Origin: Brachypodius melanocephalos
Taxonomy: Eukaryota; Chordata; Aves; Passeriformes; Pycnonotidae
Direction of reading: 5' to 3'
Assembly: GCA_013398615.1 (NCBI GenBank)
Contig: VZSR01002420.1
Coordinates: forward strand, 1,080,510-1,144,509
Length of the DNA stretch: 64,000 nucleotides
Shown here in pieces: positions 25,286 through 38,781 of the stretch. The notes beneath the pieces were generated by a model. That model was given only the letters and a program-made list of their open reading frames with translations, made no database searches and was not told the origin of the DNA. Position numbers and translations under genes: made by a program. The number at the start of each line of letters is the position of its first letter. The first letter of the stretch is position 1.

Positions 25286-28200
25286 GCAGATCAGCTTTTT
25301 GATCTAACCATTTACACAGCTGCCTGAATGATGATGCCAGCAGAAGAAAGGCATTATAACCCATTGCCTGGAGTGAAAAAGTGGTGGGACAGTAGCAGAA
25401 CAGACTTAAAACTGTTTTACACCAACTGTGAAACTGCAGCCCTAAAATCACATGGAACTTTGCTGAACATACTGATCATCACCTTCAACAGCACAACAAC
25501 CTGAATACTAAACGGTCAAGTAAATAGCTGTTGAAGTGACATGGATAATATGTACAAACAAGAAACTAACATATCACATTATCAAGCACTGAATCACCTG
25601 TTTATTAAGATGCATACTATTCTATGTTGAACTTTACCTTCAAATCTTACTCAAAAAGGGAACTTTTAGATAAATTTTTGTTCCTCATCTATTTTTTTCT
25701 GCTTCATAAACATTAACATTTGTAACTTTTTATTAAATTTTACCTAACAAAAACCCTCTGTATTGCCATTTCATCATGCTGTGAAAATGTAAAATAAATT
25801 TTATCCTCACTTCATGTCAAGTCCCTTAAAAATAATTGCTCCTTTGACTATACACACACCAGTTATATATTTTGGAAAAAAAATTTGAGATATGGTATTT
25901 TGATCAGTCCAGCAATAATTAACATGTTCATGTACAAGTTTCATCTACTTCCTCACTGTTCATATGCTTTGTTTTATTTGCTACTGTAATTTTTAGCCCC
26001 ACTGAAGGTCCTAACAGGTAAACCTAAATGGGTGTTGCATATGTGGAACAATAAGGACATATCAAGTAATCTAACTGCCTAGGACATACAGCAGTAATTT
26101 TCTAGAAGAGTACTATTCCTATCTGTTGAAACGATTTTGCTTCTAAAAGAAAAAAAAAGTAGGTATAAACTCTCTTCTTTATCCCTTTCTTCTTAACTAT
26201 ATGATTATCAATATGGATTCCACCAGTTTGAGCCAGTCAATAATTTCAAGTCAGCCTTGCAAAATGCTGTTGCAGTGCTCTGCTGAAAAAACAGTGTTAA
26301 GTTTTCTCAAGGAATTGTAAAGACTACTGTCAGATATTATCTACTTCTAGGGGAGAATGTGTCCCAATATACTGATGACATTTAGAAATCACCAGCTTCC
26401 TTCCCTCAAATATCACATTCCTAGCCAGTCCAGCAAGAACTTTGTCTTGCTTATTTCTCCCATGGACTCTCTAGACTACACTACATAAAAATAATTAAAA
26501 TCACAGAATTACTTTACTATAACTGATATCCTTCTACTCTAATTTCTGAACAGACTCCTAGAACCAGCACTCTTATCAACATACTGCAATCAGGAATCTT
26601 TTAAAAAGCCAAGCAAAAAACCCCAACCAAACAAAAAACAACCAGAACAGAGTCAGAAATGACAGGTTTTCTGGCTGTAGTTTTTCCATTTCACCTTTAA
26701 ATGCCAGAAGTAATTTGTCACTTCTACTGGATTACCTCATAGATGCTCAAAGTCCGCCAAGTGCTTTTCACTATTATTTCCATCAACCTTTCAGTGTGAT
26801 GACTAATCTGCTGCAGAATTACGTGACATAACACAATGGTTAAAAATAGTAAGGAATAGCTTTGCTTTCTTTTATTGCCAGTCATTTCCAAAGTTCTTCA
26901 TGCCCTCATGTAACTTTCTGTCCTTATAAAATGAAAATTAAAGCAGCTGTCTGTCCTTCAGTAACACTTACACATCAGGCTGTTTGCTCACACTGTATCA
27001 TATAAAAATATATCTATAAATGCATATGTGTAATTATACAGAACAAAAATCTATATATTGAGACTGTGACTTGAAGCACTGAAAATTTAGAAAACATTGG
27101 AATTAGTGTTGTTGGTACAACCCCACTTAAAATGCTAAGAGTGACAGAGGCCTCACAAAAATCTCAGAAAAAAATGAATAATTCTACCTTTGAACAAGTA
27201 TTTGAAATGTCTGTAAGAAGTAGGGCTTGGAGCCATGCATGATAAGGGCAAAGCAACGTATTTAATAGCTGCTCATTAAGTGCATCCTGCGTGAGGTAGG
27301 AATTCTGTGGAAAAACAGTGTAATCTCATAATTAAATGTAAACACATGAGGGACCAAGTTTACTCCATCAAAACCTCCCAGGCTTTTTCTCATTCCTTAT
27401 CCCTTATTGAAGCTCTGTTATGCCCACTGTCCATGCCTCTCTTGTTCTTGTCCCAATTCATTCCGTTTATTTATTTATGTTTGCCTTTTCCCAGCCTGCA
27501 TTCCACCAAGCCAACTCCTCCTCTGTGTTTCCACGGGGCTTGAAAACAGCAAAAAGAAAAAGAGCCTGACTTATTTGTTCCAATGGCTGGACCTAGATCC
27601 AATCCAGTTTTAAACAGTGCAGGAATACATGTGTACAAAGCAGGAGTTCAGTTCAAGGTTATTGTATCTAAAGATGTCACAGGTGGAACTCTGGAACTCC
27701 TGTAATATGCAATCCAGTGAGCCTACCCATGGCAGCAAAGTCATACCCTGGGATGTGTTTGTCTGCTCCAAGCACTGTTGTACAAAAAAGTTGGACATCA
27801 TGTAATTAAACATGGTGCATACACAAAAGCTCAAATCAAGCTGCACAGGTCATGCTAATACATGAAGTCCAATGATTTGACTTCTGGATTTGAGAACTCA
27901 AACACTGTTCTTTCAATGCAGGTTGTGAGTATGTGTCTGTGTTTGTACACAATATATTTAACGATAAAACCAAATTTGATCAATGCCTTTGACCTAGAGG
28001 AGATGTGATTCACTTCTCACACTACTTTACAATACTTTGATTTCAGTGTAGTTATTTCTGATGCATATTAATCCAGGAGTAAATTATTGGTTCTTTTCAT
28101 ACATGAGTACCCCCACACATAAATCAAGTTTTATACGTGCAGTCACATAGGTACAGGTACCTACATAGTAAAACATTAAAACAAAGAGAGTGTACAAAGC

Positions 28201-29860
28201 ATTTTATGTCTATTACATTTTGTGTATGGCCATGTCTGCATTTGTTCTACTGTGTTTTCAGGAAGATTATCTTACTAAGATCCTATTCAAGCTTGCTGCC
28301 AGAAAAATTTAGTTTAGTACTAAACTGAAAGCTAAACTAAGGCAATAAACTAAACTTACCCCTTACTCCCGGAGGGGGTCCAACAAAAAAAGAACATAAA
28401 AGTTGCTTGTTCAGCTGTGGCACTCCTCTTTTAAAGCTATTGTATGACTGCCTCTATTTCAATGACACATGCTGCTGTCAGAAGGTGATAGTCTCTGTCA
28501 TATTTATTAAAAGGCATTTTGGAACTAAGCATTCTTAAGTAACTAACTAAAGACTGTGACATAAATCACGTATGGCATTTTAAGACACAAAAAAAATGGT
28601 TCTCAAAGTAGTTAGCAAAGAGTGATCCCACTATAAAATATTTTAGCAACATAAAATTATCAGAAAAATATTGTTTTACAGGGCAGAAGCTTCAAAACTT
28701 TTGAATGTCAAAAGCCATCACTCTCAGCAGTTGAATTTGATTTTCCCTCTCTCTGGTAACTGAAAAGGTACAGAATCCTGCAAGCTAGAAGCTTTATGAT
28801 AGCTATGCCTTTTCAGGGGCTCATGAGAATAGTTTCATCCAACAGTTTCTGCATCTCATTAACTCTGTTTTTTAACGTGTTCCTGATTGCTGATCATAAT
28901 ACACAATAAATTATACTTTGTTTTAGCAGTACTTATTTACTCTACCTTTTCTGAACATAATCCTCCAATACACCATTTTTTACACAGCAATGGCATAACA
29001 TTTACGGGTGGTATGCCACTGCTAATTTACATTACAGAAAGGACTGTACAAAAGCCTGAAGTGCAGATATGTCCAAGTTCACTTTAAGTCACCTACAAGG
29101 AGACATGCTGCTGCATGGCCATGGCCAAACAGATCAGCTTATTTAGTCTGGAAAACACGCATGTTTCCCCAGCAAGTTTTCTGCCAGTGGTTAAACTTGC
29201 TTATTTATACAGGTATTTGGGTACTTTTACATTGTGCTAGATGTGCACGTTTCATTTACACATCTCTGGTCCTGCCTGAATTTAACAAGACTTCTTGACT
29301 TGGCAGCACTTGCCACATTGCTCTACTATAAACTTGAAAAGTGTATTTATTTTTCCCTTGGAGACAGCTAGTATGAAATCCTGATATCACCCTAGCACAT
29401 AATGTTTATAAACACACTAAGTATTACTTTTCCCTTACTATACCTAACACCAGTTCACTGTTGGGTTATTTCATTAAAATTGGGGCAGGTATCACAATAT
29501 TTTTCCTTTGGACAATAAAATACAAGGAAATCCAAAATTTCAAGGAATAAAATACAATTCAAATATTTTATGAGGCTAAATATTAAATATGATTGTGTCT
29601 ATAAGAAAGGTGAACAATCACTTTGTAAAGAAAGGACAAGTTGGGTTTGGCTGCATAAGAAAATGGCAGGAGAATAAGAGACCCTGCAGAAGTTACTGCA
29701 GGCCTTGACATTAATATAAACCACCTGAATCAAATGGCTGTGAGAGCAGTGCTGCTTATTTCTCTCTGCAAAGAGACAGACAGACATGTTCAACACATAT
29801 CCAGGTACAGAGATATCAGGTCTTCAAATTACACAGAAAGAAAATAGATGGATCTCAGGG

Positions 29861-29912
29861 AAAAAAAAAAAAAAACCAAAAAAACCCAAACAAACAACAA
29901 CAACAACAAAAA
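29861..29912. repeat. A-rich tract with (CAA)n
   Basis: Fifteen A's (29861-29875) run into CCAAAAAAACCC, then CAAACAACAACAACAACAA repeats and another A run. This is low-complexity sequence. Confidence 0.9.
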
Positions 29913-30615
29913 ACCCTAATGTACTGGCTGCACTACCTAACAGTTTTCATGGTAAATTCAATTTCTTATTCCTAAAGACTCCATTACCATTAAACTAAAT
30001 AGCTCAATTTCTTTAAAGGAATGAGAAGGAACATCCTATCAATAACCTATTTTGTGGCTAAGAACTTCAAAGTTTCAAACCTGAACAAGAAATTACTTTG
30101 AATGATTGCTGCTGACAATTGTTTTGCTTCATGCTATTTCTTGACATTGTATCTGGGTGGCAAATAGTTCCTTTCCTCTGAAATTTTGAAATCTCAAAAA
30201 TATTTCTTCCCCACATTAGAGTTAACCCCAGAAGTTTCAAAGTTTCTCCACATAAAAGCAGGGAAGACAGAGTCCAGAACAGCCAAAAGGCATCAGCTGT
30301 CAGTGTCCTTATTTTAATGTCACAGCAGGAACTTGAAACTCAGCTTTCCGCCACCCAATCCCTGTGCTCCCTTTATTTTTCATATTTTTCATTCATTTTT
30401 TCTTTCTTCTTCATTCCTAGTACAAGTGATCATGAAGTAGCATTTCAGGGAAAAAAAAAATATTATTCCTCCTAAACTGCTTTTATACAAACAGAGAAGA
30501 AAAATAGCCAGGCATTTTGCTAGTTCTTGATGCAACAAGAAAAACCAGGTATGTGAAAGAACATAATAATTTGCTTGATGAAAACATATTTGTTTACATC
30601 AAGCTGAGAATATAC

Positions 30616-30637
30616 ATATATATATATATATATATAT
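30616..30637. repeat. (AT)11 microsatellite
   Basis: Twenty-two bases of uninterrupted alternating A/T, flanked by TATAC on the left and CTATATC on the right. Likely length-polymorphic. Confidence 0.95.
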
Positions 30638-32672
30638 CTATATCTCAAGCCGAGTCTAGTCTTTCTAAGGTGTAAGTGTAAGGATGCAAACCATTCTGTT
30701 GAATAAGATAGTAAAATAAATCAACATACAATTAATAACTATTGCAAATATTCCAGATTAATTTGGAAGTGAAGAGATCAGACTAACATTATTAGCCAAA
30801 GAATTTTCACCACTCATATGAATTTAAATTATTTAAGCCAGTTTCAACATTTGAAGAACTTTCCTGCTCTCAAGGGAGATATTAAACATATACATCAGTA
30901 ATTCACAGATTGCTGCTGCTTCTAGTCACCAGAGTCTGGCTTTAATTCTACACAGTTAAAATTTCTCTTCAAATTAAGAGTGTTTAATTCACTAAAAACA
31001 TATCAAAATCAAACAGGAACTAAATAAACTCACTAATGACAGACAATTTAAAATGATACCTTTTCTTTAGGAGGAAAGGGAGGTGCCTCATTATATGAAT
31101 TATCTGGAGAGTGAGCTGTGATCTTACATGATAGTAATGAGCACACAGCTTTCTAATTACTTTCTGAAACATTTGCACACTGAACTGATGGAACCTGGAG
31201 TCCAGAGAGCAAAGAATATGACACTATAGGGAAAAGGAGTAGTCTGAGCCAAAGGAGGTTACAATAAACATTTGGATGCAATTTGCATGGGTGTGAGGAA
31301 AAAACCTGGGTCACGATGTGGTGAAGAGTTCAGTAGTTTTAATTTCCCACCCTTCATACATTTTAGGGCTACTTTAGAGCAGCACTGTTCCCAGAAGAAA
31401 TAGAGGATGAGGTAGTGGTCTTGACAATTCAGCCTGCCTTAGGCACAGCTCTTGTTTGTTGTCTCTCCTTGAATGACAGTGTGGTTTCAGAATGGCCAGC
31501 AAAAGATACTGGGTTGTTAATTTGTCCTTTCATTCTCCCCAGCCATTAATCAGATAGGCAGGGGCTTGCTCTTCTGTTCCCTCTGAAATTCTCCTGTACC
31601 ATTCCTCAATCAACCTGGCTATCAAAGGTAGCTTTCAGAGCAGGCACCAGCCACAGAAGGGATTAACAAATCATGTAAGTGCTACCTGACTACTTGAGGA
31701 AAGAGGGGCTTTGTACTCAAGATCTAACACATTCTCTGCAGATACTGGAGCTGGCCACACTACGAATCAGAATCGCCAAAGAGGTTTCAAGGAATGCAAA
31801 GTGGTCCCATTGCTATGCAAGAATTCATTTACAGTTGTATTTATTGAACAGCGGAGTGAGTCACTCCTTTTTGATTTCTTTCCTAAAATGAGACCAAGTG
31901 TCAGCTAGGCTTTAGTTTGTCTGTCAACATTTATTTCATGCAGACTGTCAGATGCATGTGTTAAAAACTCCCAGTGACAACTGTGGTCCCCCCAAAAGGC
32001 TGGGTTTTTCCCTGAAAGTCCTGTTCAACAGATGAATCTGGAACTTTCTGTGATGTTAGGCAAATAATGCCACCTCTAGGAGTGTTCTAAATCTGTGTGT
32101 GGTTACACACTTCAATTTAATGGATTTAACCCTGTTTCTTTAAAAGAACCAATAAAGTAGCTTCATTATACACTTCTGCCTGTATTAAAAAATCCTTACA
32201 GTTGTTTCACTGAGAGGGTCTTCAATCTTCCTTCTTTGAAGAAAGGACTTAAATTTGGCAGGATCCTTTTCACTGTCACTATAGTGTCTCACCCTGTGCA
32301 GACATGCTCCAAACTTCTGAGAAAAATCAGGAGTTTGCACGTGCTCGATGAAAGCTTGCTAGAGGGTATCAAGCAACATTCTTTACAGAGCCTGTTTTCA
32401 CATTTTGTCTTCCAGACTGAACAGAGCTTTTCCTTGCAACAGCTCCTCATGGCTGCCAGAAACAATTATGGCACTGGGCACTGGAACAGAAAAGAGGCTA
32501 ACAGTCTTCCTGTGTTCTCAATGTTCTTCTTGTTATACACACAGCTCAGAAAAAGAATCACTTGGGTTGGAAGATGCAGTGCTCATAAAAAAAGTGAGTG
32601 AAAAGTGTATGTGGATACTTGACAGGAGAAAAGCAGAAGGGGCTAACAGCTGGGAAAAGTGTGAAAAATATT

Positions 32673-32709
32673 AATTAGTACTACTAATTCCAACTTAGTA
32701 CTACTAAGT
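32673..32709. repeat. Two adjacent perfect 17-bp palindromes, 20-bp period
   Basis: AATTAGTACTACTAATT (32673-32689) and ACTTAGTACTACTAAGT (32693-32709) are each perfect inverted repeats around a central C. They share the core TTAGTACTACTAA and their centres (32681 and 32701) are exactly 20 bp apart, about two helical turns. No known element is recognised. Confidence 0.9.
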
Positions 32710-35589
32710 ACAACTACTTCCCACAAGAACCTGGAACAGAACACACAGTTCTCAATTTTTAAGATTCCTCTGCTGTAGGTATCCTGTTGGGGAAGTCACT
32801 GCTGAACAACATGAGTCTTCTCCACACTGTGGTCAACCCACAAAGGAGATGACAGCTTATGGCTGTTGCCAAATACTTCATCTGAAGACATGCAAAAGCC
32901 TCTGCCACAGGTCAGTAAAAGCCCTATTTAATACCAAGATAGCAGCCTGTGTACCTCCACCTAAGAAAAATTCTGGTTTTCAGGAAGGTCTTATTTCCTT
33001 TACTACATTCTACCTTGTCAGATAGGATGATACATTAAAATCTAGATAAAATATTACACATGCTGCAAAGTCTTACTCAAAATTTAAAACGGATCAGCAT
33101 TAATTTCACTTGTACAATCTTTAATTGCTTCCTGTGTGCATAAAGAATCTACTTCTTTTTTTTTTTTTAACATATATATTTGGGATCCCTGCTTCATTCA
33201 ATACTCAATTCAGGACTCATAGTGTTTAGGGAACAATTAAGGCCTAGGCTTTGAATAAGGACATTGTCATTAGACTTCTGCCTCATTTCCTCCAAAAGGC
33301 AGACAGTACCCCGAAATGAAGCAAAATCAAAGACTGGTCTTCTCTTCTCAATGTGAATTTAAAAGTCTCTGTTGAGCTGAATAAGAGGAGATCCTGAGGG
33401 AAGGAACAGCACTCTAGCCCTTGAGGGAGCAGCCTGTGTCAGGAGAAAGGTGAGGGGAGAGAAAGCAAGGTCTCACTCATGCAATGGAAGACTGCTCTGT
33501 TGGAACTGTTCTGCCTCTGAAGTCTGCCAGAAGACCTGAATTCTCTCAACAGTGACATAAGTCAAGAAGATCTCTGCTTTTCACACTTCAAGCTCTATAA
33601 GCACCTCAAAACCATATGAGCAATCAGGCCTAAAGTCTCCTGCAGTCTGAGGAACAGGCATTCATGACAAAACAGGATTTGCTCTCAGTCTTTCAAGTAC
33701 ACAGCTATTTCTGTTGGGGCATAGAAAAGAGCTCATTTCACAAAATAAATTATTTCTTGCTTGCAGGAAACTCATTTAATACAGCAGCAATTGCATAGAA
33801 AAGCCCACATGGAAATTAGTTACTCAAAGCAGGGTTTGGCTAGAGGTCACAAACAAAGCAAAAGGGGAAAACATTGATTATGCAACCACAAAGCTATGCT
33901 GTGTTGTCAGCTCAACTGAGGTATATTTAACTGGAGCAACACAGCTCCATATACGGATAGACAGGCTTGCCTGAACGACAGACACTGCACCCTCTGGGAC
34001 AAAACATCCTACTACCCAACAGGGCTAGTAAGATAAGAATTCCTGAATAAAGTTATTGCCCAGAGTTTGCTGATATTCCTGTAAACAACAGGTGCATGCT
34101 AGGAACTAGGATGTAGGGCTACAGGAACCCAAGAGGACTGAAATACCCCCAGCTTTCATGTCAGTTCAGACATAGCCAGGAGAAGAGTCTCTGCATTTCT
34201 GCAAGTTTAGTTGGGAAGCAGATGAATCCTTAGATCTTTGCCCTCCATTAAAATCTGTTGCACCAGAATATAAAACATGTTTTACTTACACCTTGAATAA
34301 CTTTGGAGATACAGAATGGATTTCAACTCCGTTTCTTTTGGACAGCTACAATTACATGTCATTTCCTCATAGAACTTGACTTGAAAAGCACAACCAGCAA
34401 CTGATTTAGTAATCTATGTGACTCAGACAGGAGAAAATATTGCAAAGAGTCCTGAATTCCCAGAATATTAAACTCATGAAGGTCTGTCTTCACGTCTGAG
34501 GATCAGATTCTTAAGGTCCAGTCTGCGTAAATGTTGCTTACGTGGCTCTTGGCTCAACAGAGGGACCACAAACGTTGCATACTATGGAGCCACTCAACAT
34601 AATCTGAAGAGAACATTTCCTTCAGTGTAGCTGCAAAATACCATAAATAGGCATTCCCTCTGCTTCCTTACAAAGAACAAAATCTCAGACTTGGCTCAGT
34701 AAAACATCTGCTTCACTTGGGGGAGAGAATCCCCTTAATTTCTTTCCTACAACTATGCCTATGCAATAGAATCAATACTTGAAACCAAAAGGACGAGTCT
34801 ACATTGTGCTCATTTTCTCTGACTTCATTATCTGCAAAAAAAGATTACAACACTATGCTGGACTAAATTTCACTCCCTATACGCCCTCAAGGAAAAGTTA
34901 ATTCACAGCAAGTAAGGGGACATAATAGCATTGAAATCAAAGGGCTGTTATAGCCACTCTCAGTCCTACTTGCCCCAAAGACTTCATGGCCCAGAAGCTA
35001 AGAAAAGTTTTTTTTTTTTCTTTTCTATTTAGTGGCTATTGACTTGAACAGATTAAACTGTAATGCAAATTGTTTAGGTATATGCATTATAATAATAAGG
35101 GGTATACGTACATAGTTCACTCTGATACTGAGACAGTCGATGCCTACCCCAGTTGGTAAGACTGGACATTGAGTGCCCGCAGCTATTCAAAGTATAGTGT
35201 TGCCTGTTCGTTCTCCCTTATTGTCTCTAAATTGCTATAAAAATTAGTAATTTGCACGTCACAATAACACTCCTCTAACGGACCTGTAACATGAAATCTA
35301 GTTTCAGATAAAATGTTCCTTTGGTTTTGACTAAAGAAAACATTTTCATCTATTTTATTCTTCTCTTCTTTCAGACAACAGTTGAAAACAATTAGCAGAT
35401 AAAACAGTTCTTGCTCTTCATTCTTTATATGCAAACACCATGGACACAGTGAAGATACTAAACAGTATTGATGCCAGTAGAGACCAATACACCACTCAGT
35501 ACTGGTTTCCATTTGAACACTGAGCCATCGACTGACTCTGTCTGCCTAACAGTCCTTCCATCAAATTAGTGTCTTTCACAATTTAGAGG

Positions 35590-35745
35590 CAAGAATGTCG
35601 CAGAAGTCCAGAGAGATGACATCAAAAGATCTTCTCTTGCTCACTGTTGCAGTTAATCTACCCTTGAAGGCTGCAGGATCAGTCATGCACAATTGGCCCC
35701 TGGTGAATATTTGCCCTTGGTGAAGCCATGCTGGCCACCCCTAAT
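35590..35745 (-). mobile_element. Decayed CR1 reverse-transcriptase fragment
   Basis: Read on the minus strand, 35713-35735 encodes QHGFTKGK and 35590-35636 encodes a peptide like FDVISLDFCDILAS. These correspond to the CR1 reverse-transcriptase blocks QHGFTKGKSCLTN and VDVVYLDFSKAFDTVS, in the right order and about the right spacing (roughly 77 bases between blocks against about 70 expected). The intervening part is degraded. It is an old internal CR1 fragment, not a 3' tail, and is non-functional. Confidence 0.75.
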
Positions 35746-37378
35746 CTAATTTCTGTAAAGTGTTGCACACCTTGTTGGTGTTTAGTTAAGGATGCACTTT
35801 TGTCATTTTAATTTAACAAAACTCATGGTACTCAGATGTGTGATACCATTTTTTAACATAAAGGAAATGTGGCTTTCAAGCAGAAAAACATTCCAGCAAC
35901 AAAGGTTATGCTGATTGTTCACTACAAATACTGTGAGATACTACAGAGGATTCATTGGTTTTCAGCAAGCAACAGACTGTTAAAATATACACCACCCAAT
36001 CATAATCTTTGGGAGCCAATTTGGTGACCAGAATTTTGGAACTGCTGACAAAAACTACTAAAATGATCTTTTATTTTGGAAATTGAGTCCTTGCACATCT
36101 TGCAATTGAAAAGTTTGTGATTCTTTTACAGGACTGTTACTCCAGCAATGCCAGTGACCAACTATATTCTGCCTGTGGTTGTGATTTCATTAAATCAGGG
36201 TAATAACTCTGAGAATAAATTTCTGTTAGAAAACATGAATACAAATAGAAAAATCTAGACCCAACCTTTGTATCACAGTAAGATGCAAAAATTTTGACAA
36301 ACCACTGTTCAATGGGTAACTATGACCTAAATTCCTCTAGTTGAATACTTTCTGCAAGCCAAACAAGGAAGAATTTACCAGTATGAAATATACCCCTTTT
36401 CAAACCCATTGGCTTCCTAGGACTTCATTGTTTTATCCATAAAGCTTTGCACCCTCTTGAAATTGCTTTAATTAATAGTGTGTGTCTGGTACCCAGTAAA
36501 ATGGTTCTGCTGCCATTTCCACCGCTCCTGTTTTTTCCATCATGTGTAACAGAATTATCACTGCTTGTTCTCAGTTCTGTGCTACTCTTCATGGTTTTCA
36601 ACCAGCTCCAAAGACTTGTTGCAAGTCTTTATTGCCTCTGATTCACCATCTTATCATACATCGTGTGTAGTTTCCTCATTTGATTTATGTATTTATTTCT
36701 TGCACCAGTCTCTTTTATCCTTCAATGCCTTATCCTCCATTTCTCTATTAACACTTCTGAAGACATGAATCCTGCAATTATTCACTAGATATACTTTATA
36801 ACTATGTTTTGCCTCACTTAAACTTTATCCCTTTTTTAGTATGCCATCATGTAGTCCTTCTACAATATGGCTGACTTTAACCAACAAGTAAAATTCAGTT
36901 TCACTAATGAAGAGTTACCAAAAAGAAATCGGGGTGGAGGGTGGTTGTTGGTGTTCTTTTAGATGCCTCAATTCAGTTATTTATTCCTGAACAAAACTTT
37001 TCTCTGAAAGCTGGCATATGTCTAAATTCAGCTGTTATCTTTCCTTCCACTTTTCTGTCATCATCAGTCATCTCCTAAATATAAGACAACATTAGAGAAG
37101 GCAAAGGAAAACCAAGAGGAGTGTAGGACAGTGCAGTAAAGTGAACAGAGCAGAAACAGAAGGGAACCATCAGTCCGAAGAATATGGGAAGAAAATTGAA
37201 GAGGGGGTGAACACCAAAGGATGATGGGGCAAAGCAGTGTGAAAAAAAGAGCTGAGCATGAAAGGAGAAAAGAAGCCAAAGGAAATAAAGACTTTACACT
37301 ATAGCCATAGACAGCATAAAGATTAGACAATAAGAAAGAACAGGCAAAGAGGAGACAGAAAACAAAGATTAATCAAGA

Positions 37379-37379
<1 letters not shown>

Positions 37380-37415
<36 letters not shown>
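37380..37415. repeat. Uninterrupted 36-base poly(A) run
   Basis: Thirty-six consecutive A's. The 300 bases before it are strongly purine-rich on the + strand and include AATAAA near 37284. I find no obvious target-site duplication across the block. It may be a simple homopolymer or the tail of a retroposed transcript. Confidence 0.95.
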
Positions 37416-37416
<1 letters not shown>

Positions 37417-38772
37417 CCCAGGGGAGATGATCTGTATCACAAATAAGGGGTGATTTTAACCAAAATTGGAGATGACTGGTATAAAGGGGAACACTACAGA
37501 CCAGAGTAGGACAATAAACAGAATAAATATTTTAAAATAAATGAGCACAGAGTGACTAGAGCAGTTGTGCTGCTGTACACTCTAAACCAGAAAGAGGTAG
37601 GTTATGAACATTAGTCTGGTGTTTCTCTACAATTGAAGAGGAAAACAGGATGCTAAAAGGAATAAGTACAAAACTAAGATTGAATATTATGGAGGGGTGC
37701 TTTGCTATATGCTCTTGATACTTCTGTGTGCTACAGTATATTGAATAAGGATAATAAAACCACAGAGCTCTGCTGTCATCACACAATGATACATGGTAAC
37801 AGTAAATGTACATTTTACATTTGGGTATATTGCTCCTGATTGCTTACTTCAGCCTTTTGCCAAGCTGTAGTCTGCCCCATTCTTGCTCAACATTATAAAT
37901 ATTTTTAATGGAAATGGAATACACATCAAAAAGTGATATAATTGTTTTATGAGGCACTGGTTAGACCTCATGCTTAGTAGGGCTCATTTTGCTACAAAAA
38001 GGCAATTATTGTACAACATAATGGAGTACATGGGATCAGTTCAGCTTTTGAGATAATTTCTTAGGAGAAATTACATGTTGGCAGATGCCCTGATTTCAAG
38101 TGAGGCACCCATCTGCATCTGAAGGCACAGGATTCTCCAACAAAAAGAAACCTGCAAAGTAACCAAATGAAACCCTTTGAAATTATATGGTCAATTTGAC
38201 AAAACATACTTGGTTCTTAGGGTGCTTTCAATGATTGGTTATTACCAAGCATTGGTTATTATCATGCTCATCTTGCCTAAGGAAAAAAGACAGAGAGACT
38301 TGACAGAGGGCACTTAACAGATGCAAACCCTGAGATAACCTCATGAATTGGTAACATCAGCTTTGTTGAAGTTGATACTAAAATTCTAACTAGCTCCTAC
38401 TGTCCCAGGGCTTAAGCACCGTTTTCCTGTTAGTTTGTCTATTAATTTATCAATCTAACCAGGAAAAAGGACAGTGGCCTAGTTCTTTTAGGGACAGGTG
38501 GTAGCTGCCACTTGTAGCATCCCCTTTGAAGACTGTTGAAAGGACAACTAGCCCTCTAGACAAGTAGCTGTGCTGGAGAAAAGGAATGTGTAGTGCCAAT
38601 CTTCTTTTCCGGGTGGACATGGCACAACAGTTGGGCTTCAAGCACGGTTATGTATCTGAGTAATAGATAACATGTGCTTGTGAGGGCAGTGCATGCCCTT
38701 AACAGGCATTTCCTAGCTCCTCCTTGGCAAATGCAGCAGGCCAGATGGAACTGTTCCTTGGGCTGCCAGTTG

Positions 38773-38781
38773 GACCACCCT
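38773..38781 (+). promoter_or_regulatory. GLI-core candidate site (GACCACCCT)
   Basis: GACCACCCT matches 8 of 9 bases of the GLI consensus, with an intact GACCACCC core. It lies about 14 kb upstream of HHIP, a known Hedgehog target. A match of this quality is expected by chance about twice per window. Confidence 0.25.

Larger units (their letters stand above)
22740..35560. other. Intergenic, simple repeats only
   Basis: No convincing coding exon. The 121-codon open frames at 22896-23261 and 32236-32601 lack domains and splice signals. Small structures inside are listed separately: a hairpin at 25251, an A-rich/(CAA)n tract at 29861, a splice-acceptor-like pyrimidine tract at 30361, (TA)11 at 30616 and twin palindromes at 32673. 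A slightly GC-richer patch at about 23,280-24,060 has no CpG enrichment and no recognised feature. Confidence 0.6.

Noticed and set aside
38234..38261. Two ATTGGTTATTA copies as paired CCAAT boxes
   Set aside because: Isolated AT-rich direct repeat far from any promoter, probably slippage.
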